The notes beneath the pieces are model-generated. The model did no database searches and was not told where the DNA came from. It saw only the letters and a program-made list of their open reading frames with translations. From contig JAGPCK010000004.1 of assembly GCA_018058135.1 (NCBI GenBank), positions 1 to 64,000 of the forward strand: a stretch of DNA of 64,000 nucleotides, given 5' to 3'. The position numbers and the translations under genes are program-made. Source of the stretch: Bacteroidia bacterium (lineage in GTDB: Bacteria; Bacteroidota; Bacteroidia; UKL13-3). Shown piece by piece: positions 16,640-25,604 of the stretch. Within the stretch, counting starts at the first letter, position 1, and every line of letters starts with the position of its first letter.

Positions 16640-17537
16640 TCTCTGTTTAATTCTGCTGGCTGTTTGCACCATTTTTCAGGCACAGGCTCAGGACCTGCGC
16701 TGCAACATACAAATTAATGCCGATCAGATTCAGCTATCGGATAAAACCATTTTCCGCAAACTGGAAAATGCCCTGCGGGAGTTTATGAATAACCGTAAAT
16801 GGACCAACGACAAGGTGCAGGACAACGAGCGTATTGACTGCAACATTCTCATTACCGTAAATGAATTTGCGCTGCCTGGTACATTCAAAGCCAATGCTCA
16901 GATACAATCGCGCAGAACCACTTTTAACTCCAACTATTCTACCCAGGTGCTCAACTTCAATGATGAGAACTGGTATTTTGTGTACAGCGAGTTTCAACCA
17001 CTGGAGTATTCTGAAGGACAAAACATAAGCAACCTTACAAGCCTATTGGCCTATTACGCCTACATTATTATTGGCATGGATTACGACACTTATGCATTGG
17101 AAGGCGGCACACCACATTTTACCAAAGCACAAAACATTGTGAACATTTGCCAGGCAGCCAATGAGCCGGGGTGGAAATCAAATGAAAGCAAGGGATCGCG
17201 TAATCGCTTTGCCTTAATGGAAAATATTTTCAATCCGCGGTTTGCTCCTATGCGCAAAGCCCTGTACACCTACCACCGCAACGGGCTCGACCTGATGCAC
17301 AAAAATGTAGAAGAAGGCCGCGACAACATTTCCAAATCACTTATCGAGATACAAAAAGTATTTAAAATTGCGCCCAACTCCATTTTTCTCAAGGCCTTTT
17401 TTGATGCCAAAGCCGATGAGTTAATTAACATTTATAAGGGACTCCCCTCCCAGCCCGAGAAACAAAAGATGGTGGAATTTCTTTCTTCCATTGATATTGC
17501 GAACATTAACCGATATCAGAATATTCTCAAAAACTGA
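16629..17537 (+). CDS. porD: Type IX secretion system protein PorD (DUF4835)
   Basis: 302 residues with a signal peptide (MKRNLCLILLAVCTIFQAQAQ) and a periplasmic domain of the DUF4835/PorD family. Recognisable stretches are LRCNIQINADQIQ, FMNNRKWTNDKVQ, LLAYYAYIIIGMDYDTYALEGG, GWKSNESKGSRNR and the helical end with FLSSIDIANINRYQNIL. PorD is associated with type IX secretion, and its position between coaBC and recN is typical. The ATG at 16629 overlaps the coaBC stop by 11 bases; the upstream in-frame ATG at 16590 would disrupt the signal peptide. Confidence 0.88.
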   Translation: MKRNLCLILLAVCTIFQAQAQDLRCNIQINADQIQLSDKTIFRKLENALREFMNNRKWTNDKVQDNERIDCNILITVNEFALPGTFKANAQIQSRRTTFNSNYSTQVLNFNDENWYFVYSEFQPLEYSEGQNISNLTSLLAYYAYIIIGMDYDTYALEGGTPHFTKAQNIVNICQAANEPGWKSNESKGSRNRFALMENIFNPRFAPMRKALYTYHRNGLDLMHKNVEEGRDNISKSLIEIQKVFKIAPNSIFLKAFFDAKADELINIYKGLPSQPEKQKMVEFLSSIDIANINRYQNILKN

Positions 17538-17585
17538 TTGCTGAAATGTTTTAGATTTGCTCTGTACATTTGAAGAGCATATCCC

Positions 17586-19244
17586 GTGATTACCCACTTA
17601 CGCATACAAAACTACGCCATCATCCGCTCGCTTGATATTGAGCTGAAGAACAACTTGAGCGCTGTTACCGGAGAAACCGGTGCCGGTAAATCTATTGTAA
17701 TGGGTGCACTGGGCCTTATACTGGGTGAACGTGCCGATAGCAGCGTGTTATGGAACAAAAACGAAAAATGCATTGTGGAAGGAACTTTTAACATTGCTTC
17801 CTACTCCCTTAAAAAATTCTTTGAACTCAACGACCTCGACTACGATGAGGAAACCATCATCAGGCGCGAGATTAGCGAAGCCGGAAAATCAAGAGCCTTT
17901 ATTAACGATACGCCTGTCACCCTTACCTTAGTTAAAGAACTGGGCGAGCGTTTGGTGGATATTCACTCGCAGCATGAGACACTGGAACTCAACAACCGTG
18001 AATTTCAACTGGAAATAGTAGATGTGTTCAGCAAAGTGCAGGAAGAAGTTACCGCTTACCGTGCCTCGTTTAACAACTACCAGCAACTGCAAAAACAACT
18101 TGCCCAACTGGAAGAACAGGATGCTGCCGCCACCCGCGATAAAGACTTCAAACAGTTTTTGCTCAATGAACTGCTGGAAGCTAACCTGCAACCCGGTGAG
18201 CAGGAACAAACCGAAACCGAACTCAACACCCTCAACAATGCAGAAGATATTCAACTGGCTTTGAATACCGGAGTGCAGTTGTTGCGCGAACAGGAAAATG
18301 CCGCCATCAGTATGTTGCAGGAAGTGCGCACACAGTTTCAACGCGTGGCCAAATTTAATCCCCGCATTGATGATTTATTTAAGCGCTTAGACAGTTCGCT
18401 CATTGAGTTGAAGGATATAGCCAACGAGGTTGAAGACATTGCACAAGACATCAGCTCAGATAAACAGCGGCAGGAGGTTTTAACTGCCCGTTTGGACCTG
18501 ATGTACTCCCTGCAAAAGAAACACCGCTGCAACACGTTGGAAGAGCTGCACAGCATACAACAACAACTGAGCACAGAGTTGGAAAACATTGACTCCTTAG
18601 AAGCCAAGATTGATCAACTGAAAAAAGAACAAAGCGATTTGCACACTGCCCTGCTCAAAACCGCCAGACAAATTTCAGATAAACGCAAAAAACATATCCC
18701 TGCATTGGAGAAAAGTATCAATGTATTGTTGCAGCAGGTGGGCATGCCCAATGCCGGCATACAAATGAAACAGGATATTTTACCCGATGCCCAACTGAAC
18801 CTGAACGGTGTAGATCAACTCACCTTACTTTTTGCCTCCAACAAAGGCAGTGCTTTTCAACCACTCAACAAAATTGCCTCGGGCGGTGAACTTTCGCGGT
18901 TGATGTTGTGCATTAAAACCGTAGTGGCCCATTTAACCCAACTGCCCACGCTTATCTTTGATGAAATAGACACGGGCATCTCAGGCGAAACAGCCCGGCA
19001 GGTGGGTGATGTAATGAAAAAACTGGCCGAGAAACACCAGGTAATTTGTATTACCCACTTACCACAAATTGCCGGTAAAGCACACCAGCATTATTTTGTT
19101 TATAAAGAAAGCGACAGCAAAACCACCCACAGCAACATGCGCTTGTTAAACAGCAATGAGCGCATTGAAGAAATTGCCAAAATGCTCAGCGGCTCCAAAC
19201 CTACTGAAAGTGCCTTGGCTAATGCCAGAGAGTTGGTGGGGTGA
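17586..19244 (+). CDS. recN: DNA repair protein RecN
   Basis: A 552-residue SMC-like ATPase for double-strand break repair. Walker A is GETGAGKS (29-36). Long coiled coils run about 155-360, rich in Q and E. The ABC signature ASGGELSRLML and Walker B LIFDEIDTGISG lie near the end, followed by ITHLPQIA. The start is GTG at 17586. A promoter-like TAGATTTG (17552-17559) lies 26 bases before it, although the gene also follows porD by only 48 bases. Confidence 0.95.
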   Translation: MITHLRIQNYAIIRSLDIELKNNLSAVTGETGAGKSIVMGALGLILGERADSSVLWNKNEKCIVEGTFNIASYSLKKFFELNDLDYDEETIIRREISEAGKSRAFINDTPVTLTLVKELGERLVDIHSQHETLELNNREFQLEIVDVFSKVQEEVTAYRASFNNYQQLQKQLAQLEEQDAAATRDKDFKQFLLNELLEANLQPGEQEQTETELNTLNNAEDIQLALNTGVQLLREQENAAISMLQEVRTQFQRVAKFNPRIDDLFKRLDSSLIELKDIANEVEDIAQDISSDKQRQEVLTARLDLMYSLQKKHRCNTLEELHSIQQQLSTELENIDSLEAKIDQLKKEQSDLHTALLKTARQISDKRKKHIPALEKSINVLLQQVGMPNAGIQMKQDILPDAQLNLNGVDQLTLLFASNKGSAFQPLNKIASGGELSRLMLCIKTVVAHLTQLPTLIFDEIDTGISGETARQVGDVMKKLAEKHQVICITHLPQIAGKAHQHYFVYKESDSKTTHSNMRLLNSNERIEEIAKMLSGSKPTESALANARELVG

Positions 19245-19270
19245 AGCATAAATTTCTCTCTACTCCCGCC

Positions 19271-19294
19271 TCGGCTCGTGTCGCCACGAGCCGA
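19271..19294. repeat. REP-like hairpin, copy 3
   Basis: Perfect 10-bp stem, TCGGCTCGTG (19271-19280) with CACGAGCCGA (19285-19294), loop TCGC, 26 bases after recN. It has the same architecture as the hairpins at 100 and 337. Every stem base that differs from those copies is matched by a compensating change on the other arm. Confidence 0.7.
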
Positions 19295-19305
19295 ACTACA
19301 GATGT

Positions 19306-19321
19306 TTTGTGAGGACACGAA
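19306..19321. repeat. Imperfect REP-like half unit
   Basis: TTTGTG (19306-19311) and CACGAA (19316-19321) pair around AGGA with one G-T mismatch. It lies 11 bases after copy 3, so the two resemble a paired REP arrangement. Confidence 0.4.
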
Positions 19322-19525
19322 CAACAAGTAGAGTAAGTGAAAACCGCCTTGTTAGAGCATTGTCATTTTTACCAAAAGCATTTGATTAACTCTACTTTAA
19401 ATATTTGTTGAGTTGCACATACTATTTCCTCATCCGCTTTCGTAATTTATAAAAGCCAAACCATGTTTCGAAAGATGCGTGGCATACCGTGAATCAGAAT
19501 ATCAACCCTAATAAAATCAACTGGT

Positions 19526-20761
19526 ATGAAAACACTAACATCCCTCCTGCTGGCCATTACAGGGCTGTGTGCTCTTGGACAGCAAAACGAATTTAAGGTA
19601 CACTCCAACGGGTTAATCTACAACGAACAAACCATGACCAAGCTTAGTCACATTGTTGATTCCCTCAACCTCAGGTTTAAAGTGTGCGACATCAACAGAG
19701 CTTACACAGCTATGCACCAAACTATAGGTCATGTAGTGGAATTAAAAAGCGGAAACATACAAGAGGCCAAAAAAGATATGACAAGCGGTATGCCTTATAC
19801 AGAGTTTGTAAATAAATACCGGAATGTTGAAAAAGAAGAATTCGCTCTAATACTACGCAGCAGATATGAAGGCTATGGCAAGGCTGAAGTTGTGGAGATT
19901 GAACATTTCAATCTAAAAAATGATTATGGGTTTTCTTACATAAGTAATGATCTGTCGCTTTACAACAAGCAACTTAAAGGTCAATGGTTGTATACCTATA
20001 AAGCTAAAAGTGAATACAGCGATGAGCTTTTGCAGGCCTTTTATTTCATTGATAATTTCCACACTGCTACTATCCCGGCTAAGTATTCCCGCATGATTGG
20101 CTATTCTGATTGCTTAGTAGATACCACTACGGCCAAATTTAAGAAAGACGCTAAAACAGGAAATGCTGATTTACCCGAGAACTGGCAGTCATTGTCACAA
20201 AAAAAGAAAAGGGAATTGTTAGAAAAAATGCGCAGTACTCGTGTAGTGGGTTTTTGCAGTATGGATAATAGTCCAAGAAGGCATGCTGTGAATATTGCCT
20301 TGCTATCGGCTGAAACTGCTAATTGGGAAATTTTTCTCAAAGCGCATTTGGATATTATGAACGATAGATTCGAACGCATGTCTGATGGCAGTTATGCTTG
20401 GGCACAACGAAATACGTATATCAAAGAACTGGAAGATCTGAACATTGATGTAAAGAGCTTGATTTTCGGTATTACATTACGTATGTCAAATCCTGCTGAG
20501 CATCATTATTTCGGAAGTATCTCTCGTTTAGGCAGAGCATTGGCTGAGACAAAAAACAAAGATGAAATGGAACAAGCAATGTTAAGTGCGATTGAAGACA
20601 ACGAATTGGACGATTTTAACCGTCTGATGTTTTACTATCTTTTTAAAAACTACAACTATTACCAGCAAAGCGAAATCATCAAGAACAATAATGAGACAAA
20701 ACTATCGGTAGCAGCCAGTAAGATGCCTTACTATATCAGTTGTAAACTAACCAAAGATTGA
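19526..20761 (+). CDS. Secreted protein of unknown function
   Basis: 411 residues with a signal peptide (about 1-18, ending CALGQ). The mature chain is mixed alpha/beta with many charged helices and no motif I recognise. Conserved-looking patches are LSHIVDSLNLRFKVCD, GHVVELKSGNIQEAKKDM and the helical end DDFNRLMFYYLFKNYNYY. It stands alone, preceded by 281 bases holding REP-like hairpins and followed by 152 bases holding a decayed one, so it may be an accessory insertion. Product probably periplasmic; function unknown. Confidence 0.5.
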   Translation: MKTLTSLLLAITGLCALGQQNEFKVHSNGLIYNEQTMTKLSHIVDSLNLRFKVCDINRAYTAMHQTIGHVVELKSGNIQEAKKDMTSGMPYTEFVNKYRNVEKEEFALILRSRYEGYGKAEVVEIEHFNLKNDYGFSYISNDLSLYNKQLKGQWLYTYKAKSEYSDELLQAFYFIDNFHTATIPAKYSRMIGYSDCLVDTTTAKFKKDAKTGNADLPENWQSLSQKKKRELLEKMRSTRVVGFCSMDNSPRRHAVNIALLSAETANWEIFLKAHLDIMNDRFERMSDGSYAWAQRNTYIKELEDLNIDVKSLIFGITLRMSNPAEHHYFGSISRLGRALAETKNKDEMEQAMLSAIEDNELDDFNRLMFYYLFKNYNYYQQSEIIKNNNETKLSVAASKMPYYISCKLTKD

Positions 20762-20823
20762 ATGCTGATTGTATGCTGTTTGTTCAATTCCAAACGAAAC
20801 TGAACAAGTTTTATCCACTCTGT

Positions 20824-20845
20824 GGTTCATGTCGCCACAACAAAC
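20824..20845. repeat. Decayed REP-like copy
   Basis: GGTTCATG-TCGC-CAC-AACAAAC aligns with the GGTTCGTG-loop-CACGAACC pattern of the intact hairpins, but several stem pairs are lost. Confidence 0.35.
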
Positions 20846-20913
20846 GAAGCACTTACTTCCTTTTTAATGATTAGGATAATTGAAGTACATTTACTTGACG
20901 AAATAACTGTACC

Positions 20914-21513
20914 ATGGTAACAGCAAAAAAACTTCTGACAGTTGTGTTAATGATTGCAATAACCACAACACTTTTTTCCTTTGACTTGCCCACCGGTTGG
21001 CTCAGAGCGGGAAGCCACCCAAAAAGTTATGACATGGGCATTGACAAAGGTGCGGGACAAAACGGAAAAGCTGCAGCAACCATTAAATCAACCGCTAAAA
21101 AGATTAACGGTTTCGGCACGCTGATGCAAATCTGCTTGCCCGACAATTATCTTGGCAAAAGAGTTCGTATGTCCGGCTTACTCAAAACACAAGATGTTAC
21201 CGATTGGGCAGGACTTTGGTTTCGGGTTGACGAGAAGGGCACAAATACATCATCTGGTTTTGACAACATGAAAGATGGTAAAAGAGACCGGTCAGTTAAA
21301 GGAACTACTGACTGGATGAGGTATGAAATCGTTTTAGATGTTCCTTTAAATACCTCCAACCTGGCTTATGGCGCCTTGCTTAGTGGCACAGGACAAATTT
21401 GGTTTGATGATATCAAATTTGAAGTGGTTGACAATACTGATCCTACCACAGGAAAAGGCAAAGAAGAAATGATGCCAAATAAAGAACCCGTTAATCTTGA
21501 CTTTGAAAAATGA
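20914..21513 (+). CDS. Secreted jelly-roll (carbohydrate-binding-like) protein
   Basis: 199 residues with a signal peptide (1-22, ending TLFSF). One beta-sandwich domain follows; its strands include GTLMQICLPDNYLGKRVRMSGLLK, WAGLWFRVDEKG, WMRYEIVLDVP, AYGALLSGTGQIWFDDIKFEVVD. The WFDDIKFEVVD end is typical of galactose-binding-like and CBM folds, including the sensing domain seen in some regulators. Here it is a free secreted domain with an acidic tail ending NLDFEK. No catalytic residues are evident. The ligand is unknown; a sugar is a guess from the fold. Confidence 0.6.
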   Translation: MVTAKKLLTVVLMIAITTTLFSFDLPTGWLRAGSHPKSYDMGIDKGAGQNGKAAATIKSTAKKINGFGTLMQICLPDNYLGKRVRMSGLLKTQDVTDWAGLWFRVDEKGTNTSSGFDNMKDGKRDRSVKGTTDWMRYEIVLDVPLNTSNLAYGALLSGTGQIWFDDIKFEVVDNTDPTTGKGKEEMMPNKEPVNLDFEK

Positions 21514-21564
21514 CTGTATTACAAAACCAGAACGGAAGTATAAAAGCATTCCTGTTCTCATCAG

Positions 21565-21617
21565 GAGATTACTTCGTCACCCCCGCGCACAAGGCTTTGC
21601 GCTCCTCGTAATGTCGG
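21565..21617. repeat. Dispersed palindromic repeat element
   Basis: The segment has outer arms ATTAC and GTAAT and an inner stem GCGCA/TGCGC, with CTTCGTC and GCTCCTCG motifs. It resembles the widespread intergenic ATTGCTTCGTC...CTCGCAAT repeat, with the outer pair changed on both sides. It is non-coding. Confidence 0.5.
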
Positions 21618-21662
21618 TGTGTTGAAAGGATAGTTTACAATCAAAAAATAAAAAGGAACGTC

Positions 21663-21703
21663 ACTGCCAGCTATGCGTTGGGTTGTGCAGGGTGCGTGGC
21701 AGT
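21663..21703. repeat. Intergenic hairpin
   Basis: ACTGCCA (21663-21669) pairs perfectly with TGGCAGT (21697-21703) around a GC-rich 27-base loop. It lies between the CBM-like protein and the cupin promoter. No open frame and no T-run are present, so its role is unknown. Confidence 0.35.
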
Positions 21704-21742
21704 CCCCAAAAGTTGAGCAGCATCTCTTCTCCCCCACCTCGG

Positions 21743-21773
21743 TTTGTTTCTTCTCCCCGCTGCTTTAACTTTG
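21743..21773 (+). promoter_or_regulatory. Consensus Bacteroidota promoter of the cupin gene
   Basis: TTTG (21743-21746), a 19-base spacer, then TAACTTTG (21766-21773): an exact match to the primary sigma-factor consensus of this phylum. Only six bases separate it from the ATG at 21780, so the transcript should begin at or within a few bases of the start codon. Confidence 0.75.
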
Positions 21774-21779
21774 TTACTT

Positions 21780-22139
21780 ATGGAGAAAATAAATGTGCAT
21801 CAAAAATTGGCCTTGTTTTCAGAACACTGGAGCCCCAAGATAGTGGGTGAGTTAAACGGGCAACAGGTAAAGCTGGCAAAATTTAAAGGAGCGTTTACCT
21901 GGCACCAACACGAGGCAGAAGACGAGTTGTTTTTTGTACTCAAAGGCAGTTTCAGAATGGAGTACCGCGATAAAACCATTACGGTAAACGAGAATGAATT
22001 TCTGATAGTACCCAAAGGAACAGAACACCGCCCCGTTGCTGATGAAGAAGTTTGCGTGATGTTGTTTGAACCCGCCACCACACTCAATACCGGCAATACC
22101 GTAAACGATTTAACCAAGCCCGTCCTCGACCGCATATAA
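21780..22139 (+). CDS. Cupin-domain protein
   Basis: 119 residues forming a single small cupin barrel. The metal site is visible as WHQHEAEDELFFVLKG (H-x-H-x4-E pattern), with the second motif at VPKGTEHRPVA (histidine). Such proteins include mannose-6-phosphate isomerase-like and dioxygenase-like cupins; the substrate is unknown. No signal peptide is present. The ATG at 21780 directly follows a consensus promoter, so the gene is probably monocistronic and leaderless. An upstream in-frame TTG overlaps the promoter and was not used. Confidence 0.85.
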   Translation: MEKINVHQKLALFSEHWSPKIVGELNGQQVKLAKFKGAFTWHQHEAEDELFFVLKGSFRMEYRDKTITVNENEFLIVPKGTEHRPVADEEVCVMLFEPATTLNTGNTVNDLTKPVLDRI

Positions 22140-22275
22140 ATCAATACACGTACTGTTTGATATCCAACCAATGTTTTCTCGATGAACAGAAAATTGATAC
22201 TACCGTTTATCGAAAGATTATCAACACCTGTCGAGTAGCCGCATCTTACCATGCAGAAGCACTTACCTTGGCTGC

Positions 22276-23241
22276 ATGAAAGCCATCATTCATACCCGAT
22301 ACGGTCCGCCTGAAGTAGCGGAGTTAAAAGAAATACCTGTACCTCAGCCTCAGAAAAATGAACTGCTGATAAAAGTAATGGCCACTACCGTAAACCGCAC
22401 CGATTGTGGCTTTCGAAGTGCTGAATATTTTGTGAGTCGGTTTTTTAGCGGCTTGTTTCGGCCCAAACAACAAACATTAGGTTGTGAGTTTGCCGGAGTT
22501 GTAGAAGCAGTTGGAAGCAACGTTACCTTATTTTCAGTGGGTGATAAAATAGTAGGTTACAACGATGAGCATTTTGGTGCGCATGCCCAATACCTGCTGG
22601 TGGCCGAAGATGAAGCCATCACTCACCTGCCGCACAATTTAAGTTTTGAAGAGGCCGCAGCACTTACCGAAGGTGCGCACTATGCTTTGTGCGACATACG
22701 CGCAGCCAAGGTACAAGCCGGGCAAAACGTATTGGTGTATGGTGCCACCGGAGCCATTGGATCAGCAGCGGTGCAGTTGCTTAAACATTTCGGAGCAAAC
22801 GTAACGGCTGTTTGTAATACCCAAAATGTATCACTTGTTAAATCTTTGGGTGCTGATGTGGTGATAGATTACACCCAACAGGATTACACCACTAACCACC
22901 ACACCTACGATTTTGTATTTGATGCGGTGGGCAAAAGTTCTTTCGGCCAAGCCAAAAAAGTGCTGACAAAAAACGGCATATACATCTCCACAGAATTGGG
23001 CAAAAACGGGGAGAACATTTACCTCGCGTTGCTCACTCCTTGGTTGGGAGGTAAACGGTTGTTGTTCCCGCTTCCTACCATCAGCAAAAGCGATGTGGAA
23101 CTGTTGCGTGATTTAGCCGAAGCCGGAAAATTTAAGCCGGTAATTGACCGCACTTATTCACTGGAACAGATTGTAGAAGCTTACCGTTACGTAGAAAGCG
23201 GACAAAAAATCGGGAATGTTATAGTGACTCCCTGGAGTTAA
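22276..23241 (+). CDS. MDR-family NAD(P)-dependent oxidoreductase
   Basis: A 321-residue medium-chain dehydrogenase/reductase of the quinone-oxidoreductase type. The N-terminal GroES-like half has YGPPEVAELKEIPVPQP and LGCEFAGVVEAVG. The Rossmann half has VLVYGATGAIGSAAVQLLKHFGA, the NAD(P) site. There is no structural-zinc cysteine cluster, so it is likely zinc-independent. It probably reduces quinones or enals with NADPH; the substrate is not fixed by sequence. A TACCTTGG element (one mismatch to the -7 consensus) ends 4 bases before the ATG. Confidence 0.85.
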   Translation: MKAIIHTRYGPPEVAELKEIPVPQPQKNELLIKVMATTVNRTDCGFRSAEYFVSRFFSGLFRPKQQTLGCEFAGVVEAVGSNVTLFSVGDKIVGYNDEHFGAHAQYLLVAEDEAITHLPHNLSFEEAAALTEGAHYALCDIRAAKVQAGQNVLVYGATGAIGSAAVQLLKHFGANVTAVCNTQNVSLVKSLGADVVIDYTQQDYTTNHHTYDFVFDAVGKSSFGQAKKVLTKNGIYISTELGKNGENIYLALLTPWLGGKRLLFPLPTISKSDVELLRDLAEAGKFKPVIDRTYSLEQIVEAYRYVESGQKIGNVIVTPWS

Positions 23242-23348
23242 AGGATAGTAACCGACCCGCACAAACGGACTTTATATTAGATTAACTATTTGTTAATACG
23301 GAGCAACATTTCTTTCTTTGGTACTGTCTTTAGGACAAACACCAAAAA

Positions 23349-25601
23349 ATGAAACCACAGACCCTACTTTTAACCTCGTTGCTTATGGCTGCGGGCTTTT
23401 CAACCGTTAACGCGCAAACTTTTTATCAGGTTGACTCTATCCAAACCATTGAAATAACCTTTACCCAAAGCAATTGGGACTACCAGATGGATACTGCCAA
23501 AGCCGGATTGGAAGACTACATTGTGGCAGCAGAGTGTAAAGTAAACGGAGTGAGTTTTCAAAATGTAGGCGTTAAATACAAGGGCAACAGTTCTTACCGT
23601 TCCAACCAAACGAAAAACCCCTTGCACATTGAGTTGGATTACATCAACGACAAACAAAATTACCAGGGATACAAAGACATAAAACTAGGCAACGGTTTCA
23701 GCGACCCCAGTTTTGTGCGCGAGGTGTTGAGCTATGAAATTCTGCGCAACTACATGAGTGCACCTTTAAGCAATTATGCCAAGGTATACATCAACGGCAC
23801 TTACTACGGATTGTACACCTCCTCACAACACATCGGAAAAGATTTCTGCAAAAAACATTTTTTGTCGTCACACGGCACTTTGGTAAAATGTAACCCGGCA
23901 TCAGTAATGACCTATGCTTCCGACCTGAAATACCGCGGTACTGACAGTTCACTTTACTCCAACCACTACGAAATAAAATCCGATAACGGCTGGAAAGACC
24001 TGATTGACTTGTGTGACATACTAAATAACAACACCACTAACCTGGACCAGGTAATGGACATGGACAAAGCCATCTGGATGCTGGCCTTCAACAACCTGTT
24101 TGTGAACCTGGACAGTTACAACGGAGGATTCAAGCAAAACTACTATTTGTATAAGTCAGACAGCGCCAGGTTTGCCTCCATTATATGGGACCTGAACATG
24201 AGCTTTGGAGCATTTACCAACTTGGGGACCGGTGGTCAGCAAACAGCAACACAATTGCAGCAAATGAGCCCGTTTGCAAATAATACAACCAACTGGCCAC
24301 TTATACAAAAAGTGATGGCCAACTCGCAATACAAGCGCAAATATATTGCCCATATGAAAACTATGTTGGAAGAGCAGGTAATCACCGGCAACTATTATAC
24401 ACGTGCACAGCAATTACAAAGCATCATCAATACAGCCGTACAAGCAGATACCTATAAATTTTACACCACAGCACAATTCACTCAGAACCTCACTGCCAGT
24501 GCAGGCTCTGGACCCGGTGGAGGAATCACCGGCATTAAGCCTCTGATGGACGGCAGAGTGACTTACCTGCAAAGTGTAACTGAAGTTGCAGCTGTGGCTC
24601 CCTCCATCAACAACATAAAGACAAATACAGGTATACACCGCATGGGCGATACCGTGTGGATTCAAGCATCTGTTACCGGTGGCACAACAGTATTGCTTAA
24701 TTACCGAAATACACGAGTAGCTCCTTTTGTGGCAACCACCATGTACGATGATGGTAACCATCAAGATGGAGCAGCCGGAGACAACGTTTTTGGTGCATCA
24801 ATAGTGCTTACTACAGGCTATTGTGATTATTATTTGTATGCTGAAAATAATACTGCCGGTATGTTTTCACCTCAACGCGCTGAATATCAGTTTTACAGTG
24901 TATTCATTAGCAACAGTATATCCACTAACGGCACTGTGGTACTTAATGAACTGCTGGCTTCCAACACCAATGGCGTAACAGATGCCAACTATGATTACGA
25001 AGACTGGATTGAGTTATTCAATAACAGCAACACTCCGGTAAGTTTGAGCGGTATGTATCTGACTGACGACATCAGTGATTTACAAAAGTGGGCCTTCCCT
25101 GCTGATGCTGTTTTACCTGCAAATGGTTACACTATCATATGGTGTGATGAAGACAATGGTGAAAGTGGTTTTCATGCCAACTTCAAATTGCTGGCTACCG
25201 GAGAAACCCTGTGGCTGACAGACGGCACAAATGTGAAAGACAGTGTAACTTTTGGCTCAGTACAATCAAATGCAGCGGTAGCCAGGTGCGCAAATGGAAT
25301 TGGAACATTTAAAAGTGGTTTAACACCCAGCTTCAAATCAGAAAATGTTTGTTTTCCAGTGGGAATGACAAAATTCAGTGATGCCTTTACTCCTGTAGTC
25401 TATCCAAATCCTTCAGGTGGTTTGTTCAACATCCGTACAAAAGAGCCATTGCACATTCAGGTATATTCACTTTCAGGACAATTGGTGGCAGAAGTAAACA
25501 ACGGAACAACTTTTTCACTTCAACATGTGCCAGCAGGTTTATATGTGGTGCGTATGCAAGGGGCTACAGAAGTTTATACCTGCAAAGTGCAGAAGTGGTA
25601 A
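23349..25601 (+). CDS. T9SS-exported CotH-kinase protein with lamin-tail domain
   Basis: 750 residues. A signal peptide (1-22) is followed by a CotH kinase domain (about 30-380). GVKYKGNSSYR, IKLGNGFSDPSFVREVLSYEILRNY and ASIIWDLNMSFGAF hold the atypical-kinase lysine and D-x-N motifs. CotH enzymes phosphorylate surface or spore proteins. Then come an Ig-like segment, a lamin-tail domain (about 520-660; VLNELLASNTNG, YEDWIELFN) and a type A sorting domain (PVVYPNPSGGLFNI ... VPAGLYVVRM ... CKVQKW). This architecture implies a kinase acting outside the cell. Confidence 0.88.
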   Translation: MKPQTLLLTSLLMAAGFSTVNAQTFYQVDSIQTIEITFTQSNWDYQMDTAKAGLEDYIVAAECKVNGVSFQNVGVKYKGNSSYRSNQTKNPLHIELDYINDKQNYQGYKDIKLGNGFSDPSFVREVLSYEILRNYMSAPLSNYAKVYINGTYYGLYTSSQHIGKDFCKKHFLSSHGTLVKCNPASVMTYASDLKYRGTDSSLYSNHYEIKSDNGWKDLIDLCDILNNNTTNLDQVMDMDKAIWMLAFNNLFVNLDSYNGGFKQNYYLYKSDSARFASIIWDLNMSFGAFTNLGTGGQQTATQLQQMSPFANNTTNWPLIQKVMANSQYKRKYIAHMKTMLEEQVITGNYYTRAQQLQSIINTAVQADTYKFYTTAQFTQNLTASAGSGPGGGITGIKPLMDGRVTYLQSVTEVAAVAPSINNIKTNTGIHRMGDTVWIQASVTGGTTVLLNYRNTRVAPFVATTMYDDGNHQDGAAGDNVFGASIVLTTGYCDYYLYAENNTAGMFSPQRAEYQFYSVFISNSISTNGTVVLNELLASNTNGVTDANYDYEDWIELFNNSNTPVSLSGMYLTDDISDLQKWAFPADAVLPANGYTIIWCDEDNGESGFHANFKLLATGETLWLTDGTNVKDSVTFGSVQSNAAVARCANGIGTFKSGLTPSFKSENVCFPVGMTKFSDAFTPVVYPNPSGGLFNIRTKEPLHIQVYSLSGQLVAEVNNGTTFSLQHVPAGLYVVRMQGATEVYTCKVQKW

Positions 25602-25604
25602 ATG

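Noticed and set aside
17928-18341. Long open frame opposite recN
   Set aside because: It lies wholly inside the recN coiled-coil region and reflects biased codons; no independent start signal or family motif.
21663-21703. Integron attC-like site (contains GTTGGGT)
   Set aside because: No matching RYYYAAC partner and no integrase or cassette array nearby; kept only as an unexplained hairpin.
23281-23297. Palindrome ATTAAC-TATTT-GTTAAT before the CotH gene
   Set aside because: Six-bp arms in AT-rich sequence are expected by chance, and no promoter element aligns with it.
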